A stretch of 64,000 bases of DNA from Megalonaias nervosa (GCA_016617855.1 JAECUM010093726.1:17009-81008), one strand, 5' to 3'. Shown: positions 34,640 to 45,702, counted from the stretch's first letter. Translations and numbers: made by a program. Notes: generated by a model from the letters alone, not told the origin.

Positions 34640-34785
34640 CAAATGTGACGATGAAGATCTACGATGACGATCTACGATGTTGACGTTGAAGTTCTACGAA
34701 CTCGGCGTTTTACAAGCTCTACGATGACGATCTATGAGCGAGAAGATCTACAATGATGCTGAAGATCTACAATCTAACGAGAGTA
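34640..34785. repeat. Degenerate ACGATGACGATCT-type minisatellite
   Basis: The words GAAGATCTAC, GATGACGATCTACGATG and TTGAAGTTCTACGA recur every 15-20 bp over about 145 bp in the 3' flank of the penton-like gene. Confidence 0.6.
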
Positions 34786-36141
34786 CATACAAATATATAT
34801 TCAAAAATTCTTCTTGCAAATCAAGCAAGTATCTGCGCTGGTCTGTAAGCTTGAAATGTATCCCTGATAATAGCGGATTTTGATATCGTAGATGAACCTG
34901 ATTAACAGATTCTAACACAATAAAAACTCCAGGTGGAGCTTGAGGTGTGAATGAATATAAAATGTATCCTTGCTGAGCCTGACTGGATTTTTCAAGATCT
35001 CCTTGACAGCTACCATCGACTGCATCACATGCAAGATTTACTGCGACCATTGACGTGATATTGACTATGCCCAGTGAAATATGACGACCTCCACCGTATG
35101 GATCATTGTTGAACTTGAGGATGTTTGCCGGTAGGGATATTTTTCGCCATGCGGGAACAATTTGCTGACAATATTCATCGATGATATCACTGATTTTGAT
35201 ACGATTTCCTTAAAATTTGAATTTTGGTAAATCAGCCTCAGATACTGTCATTAGTTTCATAGATTCTATTTTGATAATATTATTGGTGAATGTGTCGGTT
35301 AAATCAATAACAGACTGCACAAGTTTACGGTTGGTAGATCCAAGATTTTATTTGTGTGTTTTATCTGTGAAATAATATCCTCACGAAGTTTCTCTTTGGG
35401 ATCTTCTATTACGTACCTCTCAAATTTCTTGCGTAGCTCATATATACTCGCATTATAATGGATAATAATATAACCAAATGAATCTTTAATATCTCTGAAA
35501 CGATATTTATTCTCATTAACAGTAACATCAATTTTAAACTCCCAGAATATATCTATTGTAATTCCATTATTATCAAGCGTAGCATTTGGTTTAGGGGCCG
35601 AACTCGCTCTCACATACGCCCATATGTAAGAAGGGTCGCCATATCTTGTATAGTGTACACCAAAATATTCTTTTTTGTCTGCAGTGTAATCGCAGAGTTT
35701 AGGTTCTGGTGGTCACTCATATACCGGTGGAAATTCTGGCCATCCTAACACAGTTCGGATCGACGATTGATATATATCAACGGCGTATTCTAGCGAGTTT
35801 ATTTATATCGCGGACGATAACGTTGGTTCGCGAACTATGATAGCGATCTTGGATTCGTTTCCTGTTCTTGATTTGATTCTGCGCTGGAATTCATCGTTGA
35901 TTTGTTCTATTTGATAACTCCCTACAGGTATACTTACAACTTGCCAGTCTGGTTTTCCGTCGGGTTTATTTTTATACGAAAACACAAGTGATTTATTTCC
36001 TTGAAACCCACCGAATGACTTTGATCTAATACTTGGCCAGATGTGATACACTCGCAATTGTGCTAGTGATATTTCCTTCGGTGGAATCGTGGTTGGAAAG
36101 CTAACGTTGAACTCAAAAGTGGTTGACCTCGCTGATATCAT
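34748..36141 (-). pseudogene. Penton-like minor capsid protein
   Basis: From ATG 36141 the frame begins ISARSTTFEFNVSFP, then LRVYHIWPSIRSKSF and SIPVGSYQIEQINDEFQRRI. After stops at about 35803 and 35718 the same frame resumes with PKLCDYTADKK and WAYVRASSAPKPN. After a frameshift near 35300 it ends with ISLGIVNITSMVAVNLACD, FTPQAPPGVFIVLE and LLSGIHFKLTDQRRYL. Strand-rich N- and C-terminal regions of this type occur in the minor capsid (penton) proteins of Polintons and adintoviruses, which form the vertices. The length (about 460 codons) fits. It lies directly downstream of the major capsid gene on the same strand. Confidence 0.6.
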
Positions 36142-36163
36142 CGTGGTTTTTTACGGATTTGTA

Positions 36164-36560
36164 TTACCGACGATTTGTTGTAGTAATTCTCATGACGACA
36201 TTATTATTTTTTAAATCGTGATAATAATTCAAGGGTTTAATATTGATTCTCCTAGACCTTGACACAGTCGATGACTGCGGCATTGCCTCATGGTAAATAT
36301 TAATTATTTCTGTGAATTCCTGATCAGATATTATTCCATCGTTGAGGCCTGATGATATCAACGAAGATAATTTTGCGTATGCGCGTGCTGCCGTATGAAA
36401 CTGTATTGTATATTCGTGTAATTTATCAACCGTGCACGTGAATATTTTTTGCGATGATATTAAGAATACCAGCAATTCCTGTTGCAACTAAAACACCAAT
36501 TCCTATCACTGGTGCTATCACGTATGACGCTGACAATGTGATAGTTTATTTGAACCACCT
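36164..36560 (-). pseudogene. Small membrane-associated virion protein candidate
   Basis: A strongly hydrophobic stretch (VIAPVIGIGVLVATGIAGIL, about 36520-36455) is followed, after a frameshift, by a helical region with GLNDGIISDQEFTEIINIY, an EF-hand-like or helix-loop pattern. One hydrophobic helix followed by an S-D-x-E-F segment is common in small proteins encoded beside Polinton capsid genes. Their function is unknown. It sits between the penton-like and major capsid genes. Confidence 0.45.
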
Positions 36561-36695
36561 GCGATCTGTTCTGATTCCAGCAATATTTTTATTCCGCAGT
36601 TCCTTTTTGATTCTGATTGTAGCTTTTTAGTCTGACCAGGATTCAGAGTAACACTAACATGATGATATGACATTATAATATCATGATCGATTTAA

Positions 36696-38039
36696 TTACA
36701 TGCTTTCCACTGGAACATCAAAAACTCTCATTCGTTCACCAACATCTTCAAGTGTCATTGTTTTGTCTTAAAGTATAACAGCGATTGCTCTGTAACCGCC
36801 AGCGGTCAGTCGTGTTACACGAGCTCGAAAGTGTATATTAACGACTGATTGTCTAAGCAAATCCAAATGTTCCAGTGAGAAATAATAGATCGGATATAAT
36901 GTTGTGAAATCCTGCTAAGATATTTGCAAACCAGAATAAACATTCTGATCATGCCCCATAAATTTCAGCAAACGATGATAAGCACGTGCAATATGATTAT
37001 TATCAAAATTCAACAACACTTCTTCAGGCGGTTGTTGATGCTCATTAATCTTCAAAGAAACTTTACTACAAGCGTGTCAAACACCATTGGATTTCATTCC
37101 TGCGAATCTACTCTGGCATTTTCCTGTAATGCGATGAATATATGTCGTGGTGCTGAGACCTCCCACTGTGATGCTATCTGCCATGTGAATAAATCAGCAA
37201 CATTGCTTTGAATACTGTCTGTGGTCATCGTCATCTATGACAACGCTGATTTGCCGCCGCTGTCCGTGAAAGAGAGCTACCGTTGTTCATCGACGAGCGA
37301 TGGAGTCATTGTTGGCATCCACAAAGAAAGTTTTGTTATTATTACCTTACCTGCATCGACTGCGTTGGGTTGCCAGATTGCACCACTGTCGGTGGCTTTT
37401 CTTACAAGTACCACGGTGTGTTTAGCGCCAAACATAACTTTTCTAACATATCTGCAGAATCCAAAGATATGTGATAGTGGCATCACACATGAGAAATATT
37501 CTTCTCCGTTTAACATTGACCTGCGTCTGGCAAATCCTAAGCTTAAATCGTCATTCATCGATGCGACTTCAGTTCCAGCGGCACTGAGTCTCATATTGCT
37601 GCTCTCGGCTTGGTCAGTTATATCCTTTGCAAACATTATTGACGGACCAGCTGGCGTCGAGTAATCTTCGGAATGTCTTGCCAGACCCAGTATCGTCATG
37701 GCAACATCAACATTTTCGAGACACGATTCAATATTTTTTTCCGTCAATCATGTATGTGGCGCTGTTAAATAACGCCATAACACCATTGTTAACAAAACCA
37801 GGTCGATCTAAAAGTCCGTAGTCCGTATGATCTGCCTTCAAAAGTCTACCTTCGATCTCAATGAATGCTTCGGCGCGCAGGAAATATCTACATGCATCCT
37901 CAACTTGCAACGCGATTCTTCCTCGTGCGTTAGGTACACGTTCGTCATAAGAATAATATTGATAATCTAGCACAGATTCATCCTTAAGAACTGGCGCACA
38001 TGTCAAACGCTTTATCAGATACACGTTTAAACATTTCAT
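36696..38039 (-). pseudogene. Double-jelly-roll major capsid protein
   Basis: From ATG 38039 the first frame includes YYSYDERVPNARGRIALQV, FIEIEGRLLKADHTDYG and GFVNNGVMALFNSATYMI. A frameshift in an A-run at about 37737 leads to YFSCVMPLSHIFGFCRYV, VMFGAKHTVVLVRKA and KVIITKLSLWMP. Stops lie at 37277, about 37222 and 37115, with a further frameshift near 37075. The C-terminal strands (YPIYYFSLEHLDLLRQSVV) end at 36696. The size (about 448 codons) and the order of blocks match the major capsid proteins of adintoviruses and Polintons, which form pseudo-hexagonal trimers of the icosahedral shell. It is the best evidence that the element descends from a virus that formed virions. Confidence 0.8.
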
Positions 38040-38097
38040 TATACTTGTTATCGTCTAACAGGAGGACCACTTCCTGCTATTAAACTTGCAGTTATGT

Positions 38098-38476
38098 TTA
38101 TTTTTTGGGGTTTTTTTTTTTTTTTTTTTCTGATAGGGATGCACCAGCCAATTCTGCTAGTTTTTGATTTGCATTTTGATTAATGATTTTACTGACGTTT
38201 GCAGGCATAACTTCAGTTTTGGACAATTTTACTGGTTGAGGTCGTACCGCTTGCGGTCTGCGTATTAACCGTGTTAGACCATCCTTGATTGCTGGGAATG
38301 CTTTACCGGCAACATTACCAACAGCACCAATACCTTTATCACAAACAACGTGAATAGCTTTCATTCCCAGTTGCCTCACAATCGGTATTTCTTTTGAGGC
38401 TACCCTTCTAAAAAGACTCTGAACAACATCACCAAGCCCATCACCGTAAATCGCTTTATACGTAGGTAATTAACGA
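38098..38476 (-). pseudogene. Basic core/pX-like virion protein
   Basis: The minus frame reads YKAIYGDGLGDVVQSLFRRV, then a Lys/Arg-rich region with GLTRLIRRPQAVRPQPVKLS. It ends in a poly-Lys tail encoded by a long A-run (T-run at 38106-38128). Glycine-rich starts and basic middles of this type resemble the small DNA-condensing or membrane-lytic proteins encoded beside adintovirus capsids. The start codon is gone, and a TAA lies directly upstream. Confidence 0.5.
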
Positions 38477-38528
38477 TTTTATCACCCTGACCATTACAGG
38501 TTCACGTTGAGCATTATGTATGATCATC

Positions 38529-38783
38529 TTATTTTCTTGTCACTGATCTAATTGCATACACTAAATCATCAACAATTTCATCATCGCGGTAATCATCAAC
38601 GATTTCATCAATGAGAGACCGGTAAACATTAATGTTCATGATACCACATGTGAATAATCTCTGACATATAGCAGCTGCCTCATTAATCATTTCTGGGGAA
38701 TTATTACCTGCTCGTTTTCCGCCAATCAGAATTTCTTGTCTATCAACTTCGGCAAGGGCGTTATTAGGGCAAAGTTTTTCGGT
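38529..38783 (-). CDS. Unrecognised small Polinton ORF
   Basis: About 84 codons without an ATG at the 5' end. Acidic C-terminus with repeated DEIVDDYRDDEIVDD. Same strand and spacing as its neighbours, so it was probably part of the virion gene block. A T-rich tract (38800-38841) separates it from the next gene. Confidence 0.3.
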   Translation of the reverse strand, partial: TEKLCPNNALAEVDRQEILIGGKRAGNNSPEMINEAAAICQRLFTCGIMNINVYRSLIDEIVDDYRDDEIVDDLVYAIRSVTRK

Positions 38784-39159
38784 CAACGAAAGTGTTTGTT
38801 TTATTTTTTATTTTTTATTTTTTTTTTATTTTTTTTTTTTTGTCTTTGTTTTTCTACACTGCCAGTGGCAAGACCTCCGGAGTTTTTGCCTATTTGTTGT
38901 AATACTAGATGTGGATGTTATTGTTGTCGTTGTTGTTGTAAACGTGAAAATAGTTACCTATTCCATTGCTAAATGAAATATATTTTATATCATTCTTTCG
39001 GGCTGATCAACTCTGGCCTGACCAACTCCGTAATATATGCGAAATATTCATTTGTACTTGTTTTCACGACTTACAGCATCACTGACGTACTTTGGTTTCA
39101 AATTTTTTTCTCTTTGATCAAACCTTTGCGCGGCAAGCACAGATACTTTTTCAACGCTG

Positions 39160-39648
39160 TCAGTTTTTTATGAGGCCAATACTTTTTTCGGTAAATTTAT
39201 CATTCACTTCATTTCTCCCTCTTGCTAGTTTTGATTCTGGTTCTTGTACTGGTTCTGGTTCTGCTGCTGATATAAGATCCCTTACATCAGCTACTTCAGA
39301 ACGAAGCTGGTCAATATTTTCAAGAATTTATTGTGTTTGTGTTTGTGGTTGAGCAGCAGTTAATTCACCTGGAAGTTCTCTTATAATTTTTTATGTTTTT
39401 TTAGTTCTTTTCGCTATTTGTTCCAGTTGCTTCAGCGGTTTGATCCAACGTTGGAAGAGAACCCACGCTAGATTTTGTATCTCCGGTAGCTTTTGTAATT
39501 GGTTTGAATAACTATTCTGCACCTTCTGTAAATTCCAACCGGGACTCCTGCGATCTTGTAATTTTTGTTTGACAGAATCACGAACTGGAAGATATTTTTT
39601 AATTGCCTCTAATCGCTGTCGAACTAGTTTAGTTGCACGAGATTCCAT
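39160..39648 (-). pseudogene. Coiled-coil protein at the Polinton right end
   Basis: From ATG 39648 the frame begins MESRATKLVRQRLEAIKKYL and is rich in Lys, Gln and Arg. After TAA codons at 39391 and about 39328 the same frame continues with ENIDQLRSEVADVRDLIS, a probable coiled coil, then EPEPVQEPESK. It is the first gene after the right inverted repeat. No homologue is recognised. Confidence 0.4.
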
Positions 39649-39694
39649 GGTTAGCGTTATTATTGATATAATAATGATTTAATTACACCACCTA

Positions 39695-39975
39695 ACCAAT
39701 TGCTTTTTATTCACACCCATGACTGTCTCATGGGGGGACGACCCAGATACATATATTTGACGCAGAAAAACAATAACACGATTAGAGGCCTTAGTGACTC
39801 TTGTATTTTTTCACCCGTCATAGGAAGCTTTATTTCGGTCTGAAATTTTGGTCAATCTACCTTCCGTAGAGGTTTCGGTTTAGAGTTATTGATGCTTGTA
39901 TTTTCATTTTCGTAGGAAGCTTTATTTTCGCAAAATAACGCTCCTAAAAATGGTCTGCTCACCCTCCCTGCTGCT
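39695..39975 (-). repeat. Right terminal inverted repeat of the Polinton-type element
   Basis: Partner of 20313-20595. It ends CCCTCCCTGCTGCT at 39975, followed by ACCAAT. Confidence 0.9.
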
Positions 39976-40962
39976 ACCAATAAAGACGTTTCAATTATAT
40001 CAGTTTTATATGCTGTAATTATCTTAATAGATGTTGCTGCTCATGCGCATGTACCTTGTGGGAGTAGACAAAAGGTCAAGTGAAAGGCTTTCTTCCCCAT
40101 GGGTCTGAGTCGATTTGGTCTTGTGATTTTCGGCTATGGCTGTGTCGACGTTAATCATTCAGTCCATTTGTGATTACGAATACAAAATGGTCATTAAATG
40201 CATTTATTAGGGAAAATGTGTTGATTGGTCTCTCGTGCGTGTGCGTTTGTGTGTTGTGTGTGTGTTGGATTTTTAACTTAGCTGTAACATTTTTTCAGAC
40301 ATATCGCTACGATATCTGCAGTGTGGTAGTTTATAGTGATGTCTAGCACTGGGGCATCATGCCGTAGACATGTAGCTTGATGTCCCACCCAGTCACTTTA
40401 TCCTGACACCAGGCCGACCAGTCCTAACACTAACCTGTTAATGCTGAACGCCAAGGGAGGCAGCTGTTAGTACCATCTTTGTAAGACTTTAGTACGACTC
40501 GGCCGGGGATCGAACCCACGACCTCCAGCATCCGCCTCGGACGCTATAACCAATAGGCAACCGGAACGGCGTTTGCTCTATCGTATACGTAAATTTCATA
40601 ATCAAAACTGAATGAATAATGTAAATAATTCAACAACGTTCGTTTTTAGTACATTGTATACGTTAACATTAGTAATAATCTGCACACATTTATTTATAAT
40701 TTTCAGACCTTTGTTTTCCTAGTGCAGATCAAATGACGTAAAAAAGCTGGGTAGACAAGAACGTTGAAACACAGTCTTACAACGCGTAATTAAATATTTG
40801 ACTATCAGAAAGTCTCTTGAGAACAGTCGATTTTATTGGACATTCAAAAGAGAAAACAATCATATACAGATCATAAATTCATCCTTCAAGACAAGTCCAA
40901 ATATGGAACTGTACACGTGACGCAAAGTTCGAACATTTAGATTTAATACTACATATAGGACC
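39976..40962. other. Spacer between Polinton and duplication copy A'
   Basis: No gene is visible. It contains one SINE (40230-40574, minus) and single-copy AT-rich sequence. Confidence 0.5.
40230..40574 (-). mobile_element. tRNA-derived SINE with (CA)n tail
   Basis: Read on the minus strand, it has GGTTGCCTATTGGTTATAGCG (box A, changed) and GTGGGTTCGATCCCCG (box B, the best kept of the four). The shared body is followed by a tail that appears as TGTGTGTTGTGTGTG on the plus strand at 40244-40265. Confidence 0.9.
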
Positions 40963-42627
40963 AAATTTTGTGGTTTCAATTTTCTATAATATTGTATCGA
41001 CAACTGTTACAGAAATGTATGGCGCAATTGAATATCTGTAAGAAAATTATATGAAAGCAATCAAACTTCTTTCCACTTTTGGTCCAAAAACCATGATGTG
41101 AGATGTATAAATATTACACATTCATCACACAGCATGCATTTCTAGGTGCAAGAAACTGAATTTAAACATGTGTAATGGTTGAAAAACCAATTACATATGT
41201 TCAAACAACAGGGCAATGGCTTTTATCATGTAAGTACGTAATTCAAGGTCAGTACGTTCAAGATCTTCATCTTTAGATGACAAGTTAAAACGTTTCAATA
41301 CGAACAGTAATTTGAAAGATACATAAATAATCCATTTAGAAGTTATTGAAAATATCAGAAAACGGAAAAGAAGGAAGGTTCACGTAAAGATATATGAAAT
41401 GGAAAAAAGTTTAAATGTTGATGGATAAAACGTTATGAGTGAAGGGAAGAAAGAGGCACAGGTATCATATATCTGAAGTTTACCGATAATCGCCAGGGGT
41501 AGTTCAGGCAAGAGTATCTCAGTAATCGTTACAAAAACTGTTAGAATCGTATGCCACATCAAGCTCTGTTGAGACTGTAGGCGTGGGAAAGTGTTGCGAT
41601 TGCAGATAATTGCATTCGCGGTTCAATTGGAATTATCAAAGTTTCGTGACATATTCTATCATTCGGAGACAGAAGACAGGTAAATGAATTGAGAAAGGTG
41701 CAATGCAATCGCTGATTTTTCCTGATACCGGTACTGCAATCTGTATAATCTGCACAGGTCTGCTGTTCACTATATTGTTACAAACCAGGGGTATTTGCTT
41801 GACCAAGCGGTGTCAAACCCAGGGGCGATTCCGCTAGAAGTCATAAATTTACCCTAATTCCAAAGACTTCCATACAGCCTCTTTATAAATAGAAAGTCCA
41901 ACGTGTCCATTCGATAAATAATTTTACTTTAATCAATACAAGATCACAGATCTCAGTACTTTCCAATTGTCGATCAACCGCACATCTGCATGGTTCCTCT
42001 TGATCAACTTTCCGTACCGTCAGCACTTCAAGCCATAAAAGTATAGAACTATACCCTAAGACAAGAACTACTTTTACTACGCCACATTAGGCCAGTCAGA
42101 TCAAAGTACATCACATTTGCCACCATGGCGAAATAAACTGTATCTGCCGACGGTGAAACAGTCCCTTCTTGTTTATTATATTTTGTAATTTACCAGGCTC
42201 CAACCATAAATATAGAACCCGCAGTCATACAACCAATGTACACCAGTAGATTTTATTAGGGGCTATGAAAAGTATGGCATCATGGAAACTCACTAAGACT
42301 TCACTCCATGACGTTTGCTCCTAGTAATTAGTTAGTTATTTCGGACGTAAGGAATATTTCCACAGGACGGAGATCTAATAATCAAACAAATAATCACAAT
42401 AAGCTAAGAATTCATTAGAACTGGGGCGCTATAAAAAAATGTGCATCTCCAAATTTATTACACTATCAATGGTTTACTTGAGTCTTGGTGTTAATCCTCA
42501 CTGACCAGTGCTTCATTACTTGCAACTTAATGTTCTGGCAATATATGTAAATAATGCCATTGACTAAGAAGTAGAGAGATATTGATATTGAAGAAAAGCT
42601 GTCATAACAGGAAAACTACGTGTACTT

Positions 42628-42717
42628 TTTCTTCTTCATCACCACCACCATCATCATCATCATCATCTTCTTCTTCTTCTTCTTCTTCTTGTTATTATTA
42701 TTATTATTATTATTATT
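42628..42717. repeat. Compound ACC/TCA/TTC/TTA microsatellite
   Basis: Counterpart of 1627-1735, shorter. Confidence 0.95.
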
Positions 42718-42739
42718 GAACAATCTTTTTGAAAGGTTA

Positions 42740-43945
42740 TTTTTTACCTGGGCCTTTTCCGTCTTGGTCCTTTCTGACCTGTTATCGGTCTTTCTGGACC
42801 AAGCCTTTTTAACGCGGCCTCTATCGTACCGGTCCTTTCTGACTCGACAACGTCTACAGAGGATCAAGACTTTAGAGCGATCACCTACGAACCGAACAGG
42901 ATTGGACGTTTGCCCACTACCAAATCGTCAGCCGATCCTTGGAAAAATATATTAAATCGTGTACCAGAAGCTTCTGCGGCTTCACAACCACTACACCTTG
43001 CCGTACGGACACCCCGATATTTGCCAGTATATAAACGGGAAAACATCCAAGACCACAACTTCATTGTAACCACAAACGCCAAGCTAGAAAGATGAATCAC
43101 TCCACACAATAAGTATCTAGCGACAGACTCAAGTCCAGTGAGAAACTATAGTGCGATGCTGAACCTTACGATCACTTCATCATTGCAGTATCACATTGTA
43201 GTTATTTATTTACTAACTACATGGAAAACCATCTGCAACGATTGCTACTTCCAGCCTACAAGATTTTACCTTATGGACACGCTGATATAGGCCAGTATAA
43301 AAAGGGGACGATTTCCAAGGTCAACACTTCATTGCTAGTACCAACGCCGAGAAAGGTGAATCGCTCCGCACAGATGAAAGGTCTATGTCAAACATACTCG
43401 ACCTCTTTCTCCACCATACCGTCAAAGCAAAATGCATTCAAGAAGGAAAAGAGTTCATTAGACCCCAAAGACTATCGATTTCGAGAAAATTTGGAACGAC
43501 AGCTTGCACCTATACGGTGATACTTAAAGACTTCGCGTCTGACGTTCCACCCGAGGAAACAGCGGATTACGTTACGGCCTTATTTGACTCACGGTTAAAG
43601 GAACTCAAACTACAATGCCAAGTCAAAGATGGCGGTTGTCTGAGTCTATCTATGTATCATGACATTTTGAACTCTGCTGGATGTATTTTTTGTACAGCTA
43701 CAGAATTTGCTTCTTCCAAACTTTTGTCAGCTATAGGAGACGTGCAGACGACGAGAGAAGAATTTGACATCACCGATATTAGGGTGACTGCGTATGAAAA
43801 TATTCATACATATATTGGTATGGCGTACGTCGTACCTCCGTGGGAAGAAGACAATGACTGCGCTTGATCAGCTTACCGATAAGTGTACCTATCACGATGG
43901 ATACAACAACAGATTTACGAATGAAAGGGAGTGCGTGATGGTAAA
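42740..43945 (+). mobile_element. Old decayed fragment of the palindromic PolB element (copy A', split by a newer copy)
   Basis: Same content as 1740-2940: the decayed polymerase tail, TATA modules at 43028 and 43296, and the N-domain frame at 43385-43867. The rest of the relic lies at 55200-55960, because a newer, much better preserved relative of the same family inserted at 43952-55193. Confidence 0.7.
43385..43867 (+). CDS. Standalone PolB N-terminal-domain-like protein, open frame
   Basis: The longest and cleanest version of this small domain, open from 43385 (non-ATG) to the TGA at 43867. A possible true start in the family is the MNH-type ATG position. The order is YTVILKDFASDVPPEE, YVTALFDSRLKELK, LSMYHDILNSAG, FDITDIRVTAYE, MAYVVPPWEEDND. 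An extra ENIHTYIG segment relative to copy A is in frame. There are no catalytic motifs. It may bind DNA, a terminal protein or nothing at all. Its retention as an open frame in an otherwise decayed relic is notable. Confidence 0.5.
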   Translation: MSNILDLFLHHTVKAKCIQEGKEFIRPQRLSISRKFGTTACTYTVILKDFASDVPPEETADYVTALFDSRLKELKLQCQVKDGGCLSLSMYHDILNSAGCIFCTATEFASSKLLSAIGDVQTTREEFDITDIRVTAYENIHTYIGMAYVVPPWEEDNDCA

Positions 43946-43951
43946 CATCTA
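43946..43951. other. Target-site duplicate CATCTA (left)
   Basis: CATCTA here and at 55194-55199 flanks the palindromic element. The unoccupied counterpart in copy A at about 2940 reads CATTTA. Confidence 0.85.
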
Positions 43952-44180
43952 AGTTGTATATGGGGGAACTATAGCCTCGTTGACCTGTATGTTAAATTTA
44001 GGGGGTTGTACCGTAGCCTCAAGATTTATAGCCTCACGTAGACGTCTATGTTAAATTTGGCCATTTTCACTATAGCCTCAAGATTTATAGCCTCAGGTAG
44101 ACTTCTTTGTTAAATTTGGTCGTTTGCAATATAGCCCCAAGATTTATAGCCTCAAGTATACGTCAGTCATAAAAGAGGTG
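43952..44180 (+). repeat. Left subterminal repeats
   Basis: Four imperfect units of about 58 bp contain TAGCCTCAAGATTTATAGCC and GTTAAATTT. The mirror set lies at 54985-55180. Confidence 0.85.
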
Positions 44181-44889
44181 GTTTGTACTTTCGGGACAAT
44201 TGGAAGTTAACATGGCAAAGTCACCTTGAGATCAATGGAAACTAAACATGGGCAATGTCATGGAGTTTATAGGGTCAAAACTATTTATAGGGTTGAATTT
44301 ATTTATAGGGACAAAGGGTTGATAGGGACAAACATACACATACAGAAACAAACAAATACACATCCAAACACACAGAAAAGAGGACATAGATACTCCAAAG
44401 AAAGACTCACAGACAGAATAGAGACTCCAAAAATAAAAATTCTATTGCATGGGTACAAACAATTACTCAAATATTTACATGGGCTCAGCGGCCTGTGCTT
44501 TGGTCCAAGCACTATCCATTTAATACATACAAATTTGGACATTTAAACAAACCTATTCACAAGTTATATATTTCTTGGTTCTAGAAAGCTCCTTTTAACA
44601 ATTACAGTTCATGCCTTCAAAGAAACCCCCAAAGTATATGCATTTCATAAAAGAATGACATTTTTCATACTACAATTAATGTCCATTTTTGAGAGAAAGC
44701 TAAAACAAGAAACAAATGTTCAAATAGGACAAAGTTCGTGCTTTTATTTTTATCAGTCACGCACGTTGTTTAAATCTGGTCAGCTACCACTTGTGTCCCA
44801 GCATAGATGTTTTCCATCACTTTCTCCCTTTCATATGTGGATCTGTTGGTTTATACATCGTGCTAGGTACACTTATGGACAAGCAGATC

Positions 44890-45406
44890 AATGGTGGTTA
44901 TTGTCTTCTTCCCATAGAGGTGCAACGTATGCCATATTAACGGTTACTTTTCCATTGGTAATGTCAGATTCTCATCTCATCGTCTGCACGTCTTCAATAA
45001 CCCTCAATAGTTTGGAAGAAGTTAATTCTGCAGGAGTACTAAACCCGAGTCATACAGGAGAGTTCAAACTTTCGTGATACATAGATAGGCTCAAAGGACC
45101 TCGATCTTTGACTTGACACTGACGTTTGAGTTCCTCTAATAGTGAGTCAGATAAGTCCGTAATGAAACTTGCTGCTTCCTCGGCTGGAACGTCAGACGCA
45201 AAGTCTTTAAATTTCACCGTGTAGGTGTAAGGTGTCCGCCTAACTTTTCTCGAAGTCGCTGTCTGAATCATTTGGATGCTAAAATTTTGCTTTAGGTCTA
45301 CTGAATCCTTTTCCTTGTTGGACCCGCTTTGCTGTGAGGGTATGGTGGTGAAAGTGGGCAATGATGTTTGTTCATTCTCTTTTTTCATCTGCGTAGAATG
45401 ATTCAT
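44890..45406 (-). pseudogene. Standalone PolB N-domain-like gene, left arm
   Basis: ATG at 45406 (MNHSTQMKKENEQ). The domain blocks YTVKFKDFASDVPAEE, FITDLSDSLLEELK and LSMYHESLNSPV follow, then a TGA at about 45075 where the right arm has TGT. After a second stop (TMR*) the frame still reaches AYVAPLWEEDN. It lies downstream of the polymerase copy in its own transcription direction, with a TATA module in front. Confidence 0.65.
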
Positions 45407-45669
45407 CTTTCTCGGCGTTTGTCCTCGCAATGAAGTGTCGTTCTTGGAAGTCGTCCCATTTTATACTGGGTGATATCAGCATGTCCATAAGGTAAAGTCT
45501 TGTTGTCTGGAATTCGCACTGGTTGCACGTAGTTTGCCATGGTGTTAGTAAATAAACAACTAAGATGTGGTACTGCATTGGTGATGTGATTGTGAAGCAC
45601 AGCATCGCACTCGAGTTTCTCGTTGGACTTGAGTCTTACGCTCGATACTTGCTGTTTGAAAGTATTCAT
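45403..45669 (-). CDS. Small ORF between polymerase and N-domain gene, left arm
   Basis: Mirror of 53472-53738 with one residue difference. It begins MNTFKQQVSSVRLKSNEK. See the right-arm entry. Confidence 0.5.
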   Translation of the reverse strand: MNTFKQQVSSVRLKSNEKLECDAVLHNHITNAVPHLSCLFTNTMANYVQPVRIPDNKTLPYGHADITQYKMGRLPRTTLHCEDKRRER

Positions 45670-45702
45670 CTCTTTCGCTTGGCGTTTGTAGTTACAAATG
45701 AA

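Larger units (their letters stand above)
20313..39975. mobile_element. Polinton/adintovirus-type integrated DNA element, decayed
   Basis: Inverted repeats of about 280 bp bound the region. The left begins AGCAGCAGGGAGG, and the reverse complement of the right end begins AGCAGCAGGGAGGG. Inside are hallmark genes of Polintons (Mavericks) and adintoviruses: FtsK/HerA-type packaging ATPase, retrovirus-like integrase, family B DNA polymerase, double-jelly-roll major capsid protein and penton-like protein. A zinc-ribbon/PLA2 protein and small virion proteins are also present. All are interrupted by stops and frameshifts, so it is an old endogenous copy. It contains a SINE and a complete LTR retrotransposon, and without the latter it measures about 12.9 kb. 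No clean 6-bp target duplication is visible; only ACCA is shared just outside the ends. No adenovirus-type protease was recognised. Confidence 0.85.
40963..43945 (+). repeat. Segmental duplication, copy A' (first part)
   Basis: Collinear with 1-2940 in the same orientation. It stops at the 6-bp target duplicate of the palindromic element (43946) and resumes at 55200. Confidence 0.85.

Noticed and set aside
37221..37664. Plus-strand frame of 147 codons
   Set aside because: Antisense of the major capsid protein fragment, which has the recognisable motifs.
20307..39981. A 6-bp target duplication around the Polinton-type provirus
   Set aside because: Left flank CACCAG and right flank ACCAAT share only ACCA. 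The ends may be eroded, so I do not claim a duplication.
42616..42955. Open frames rich in Phe/Ile/Leu or Lys/Asn
   Set aside because: They are translations of the trinucleotide microsatellite at 42628-42717.
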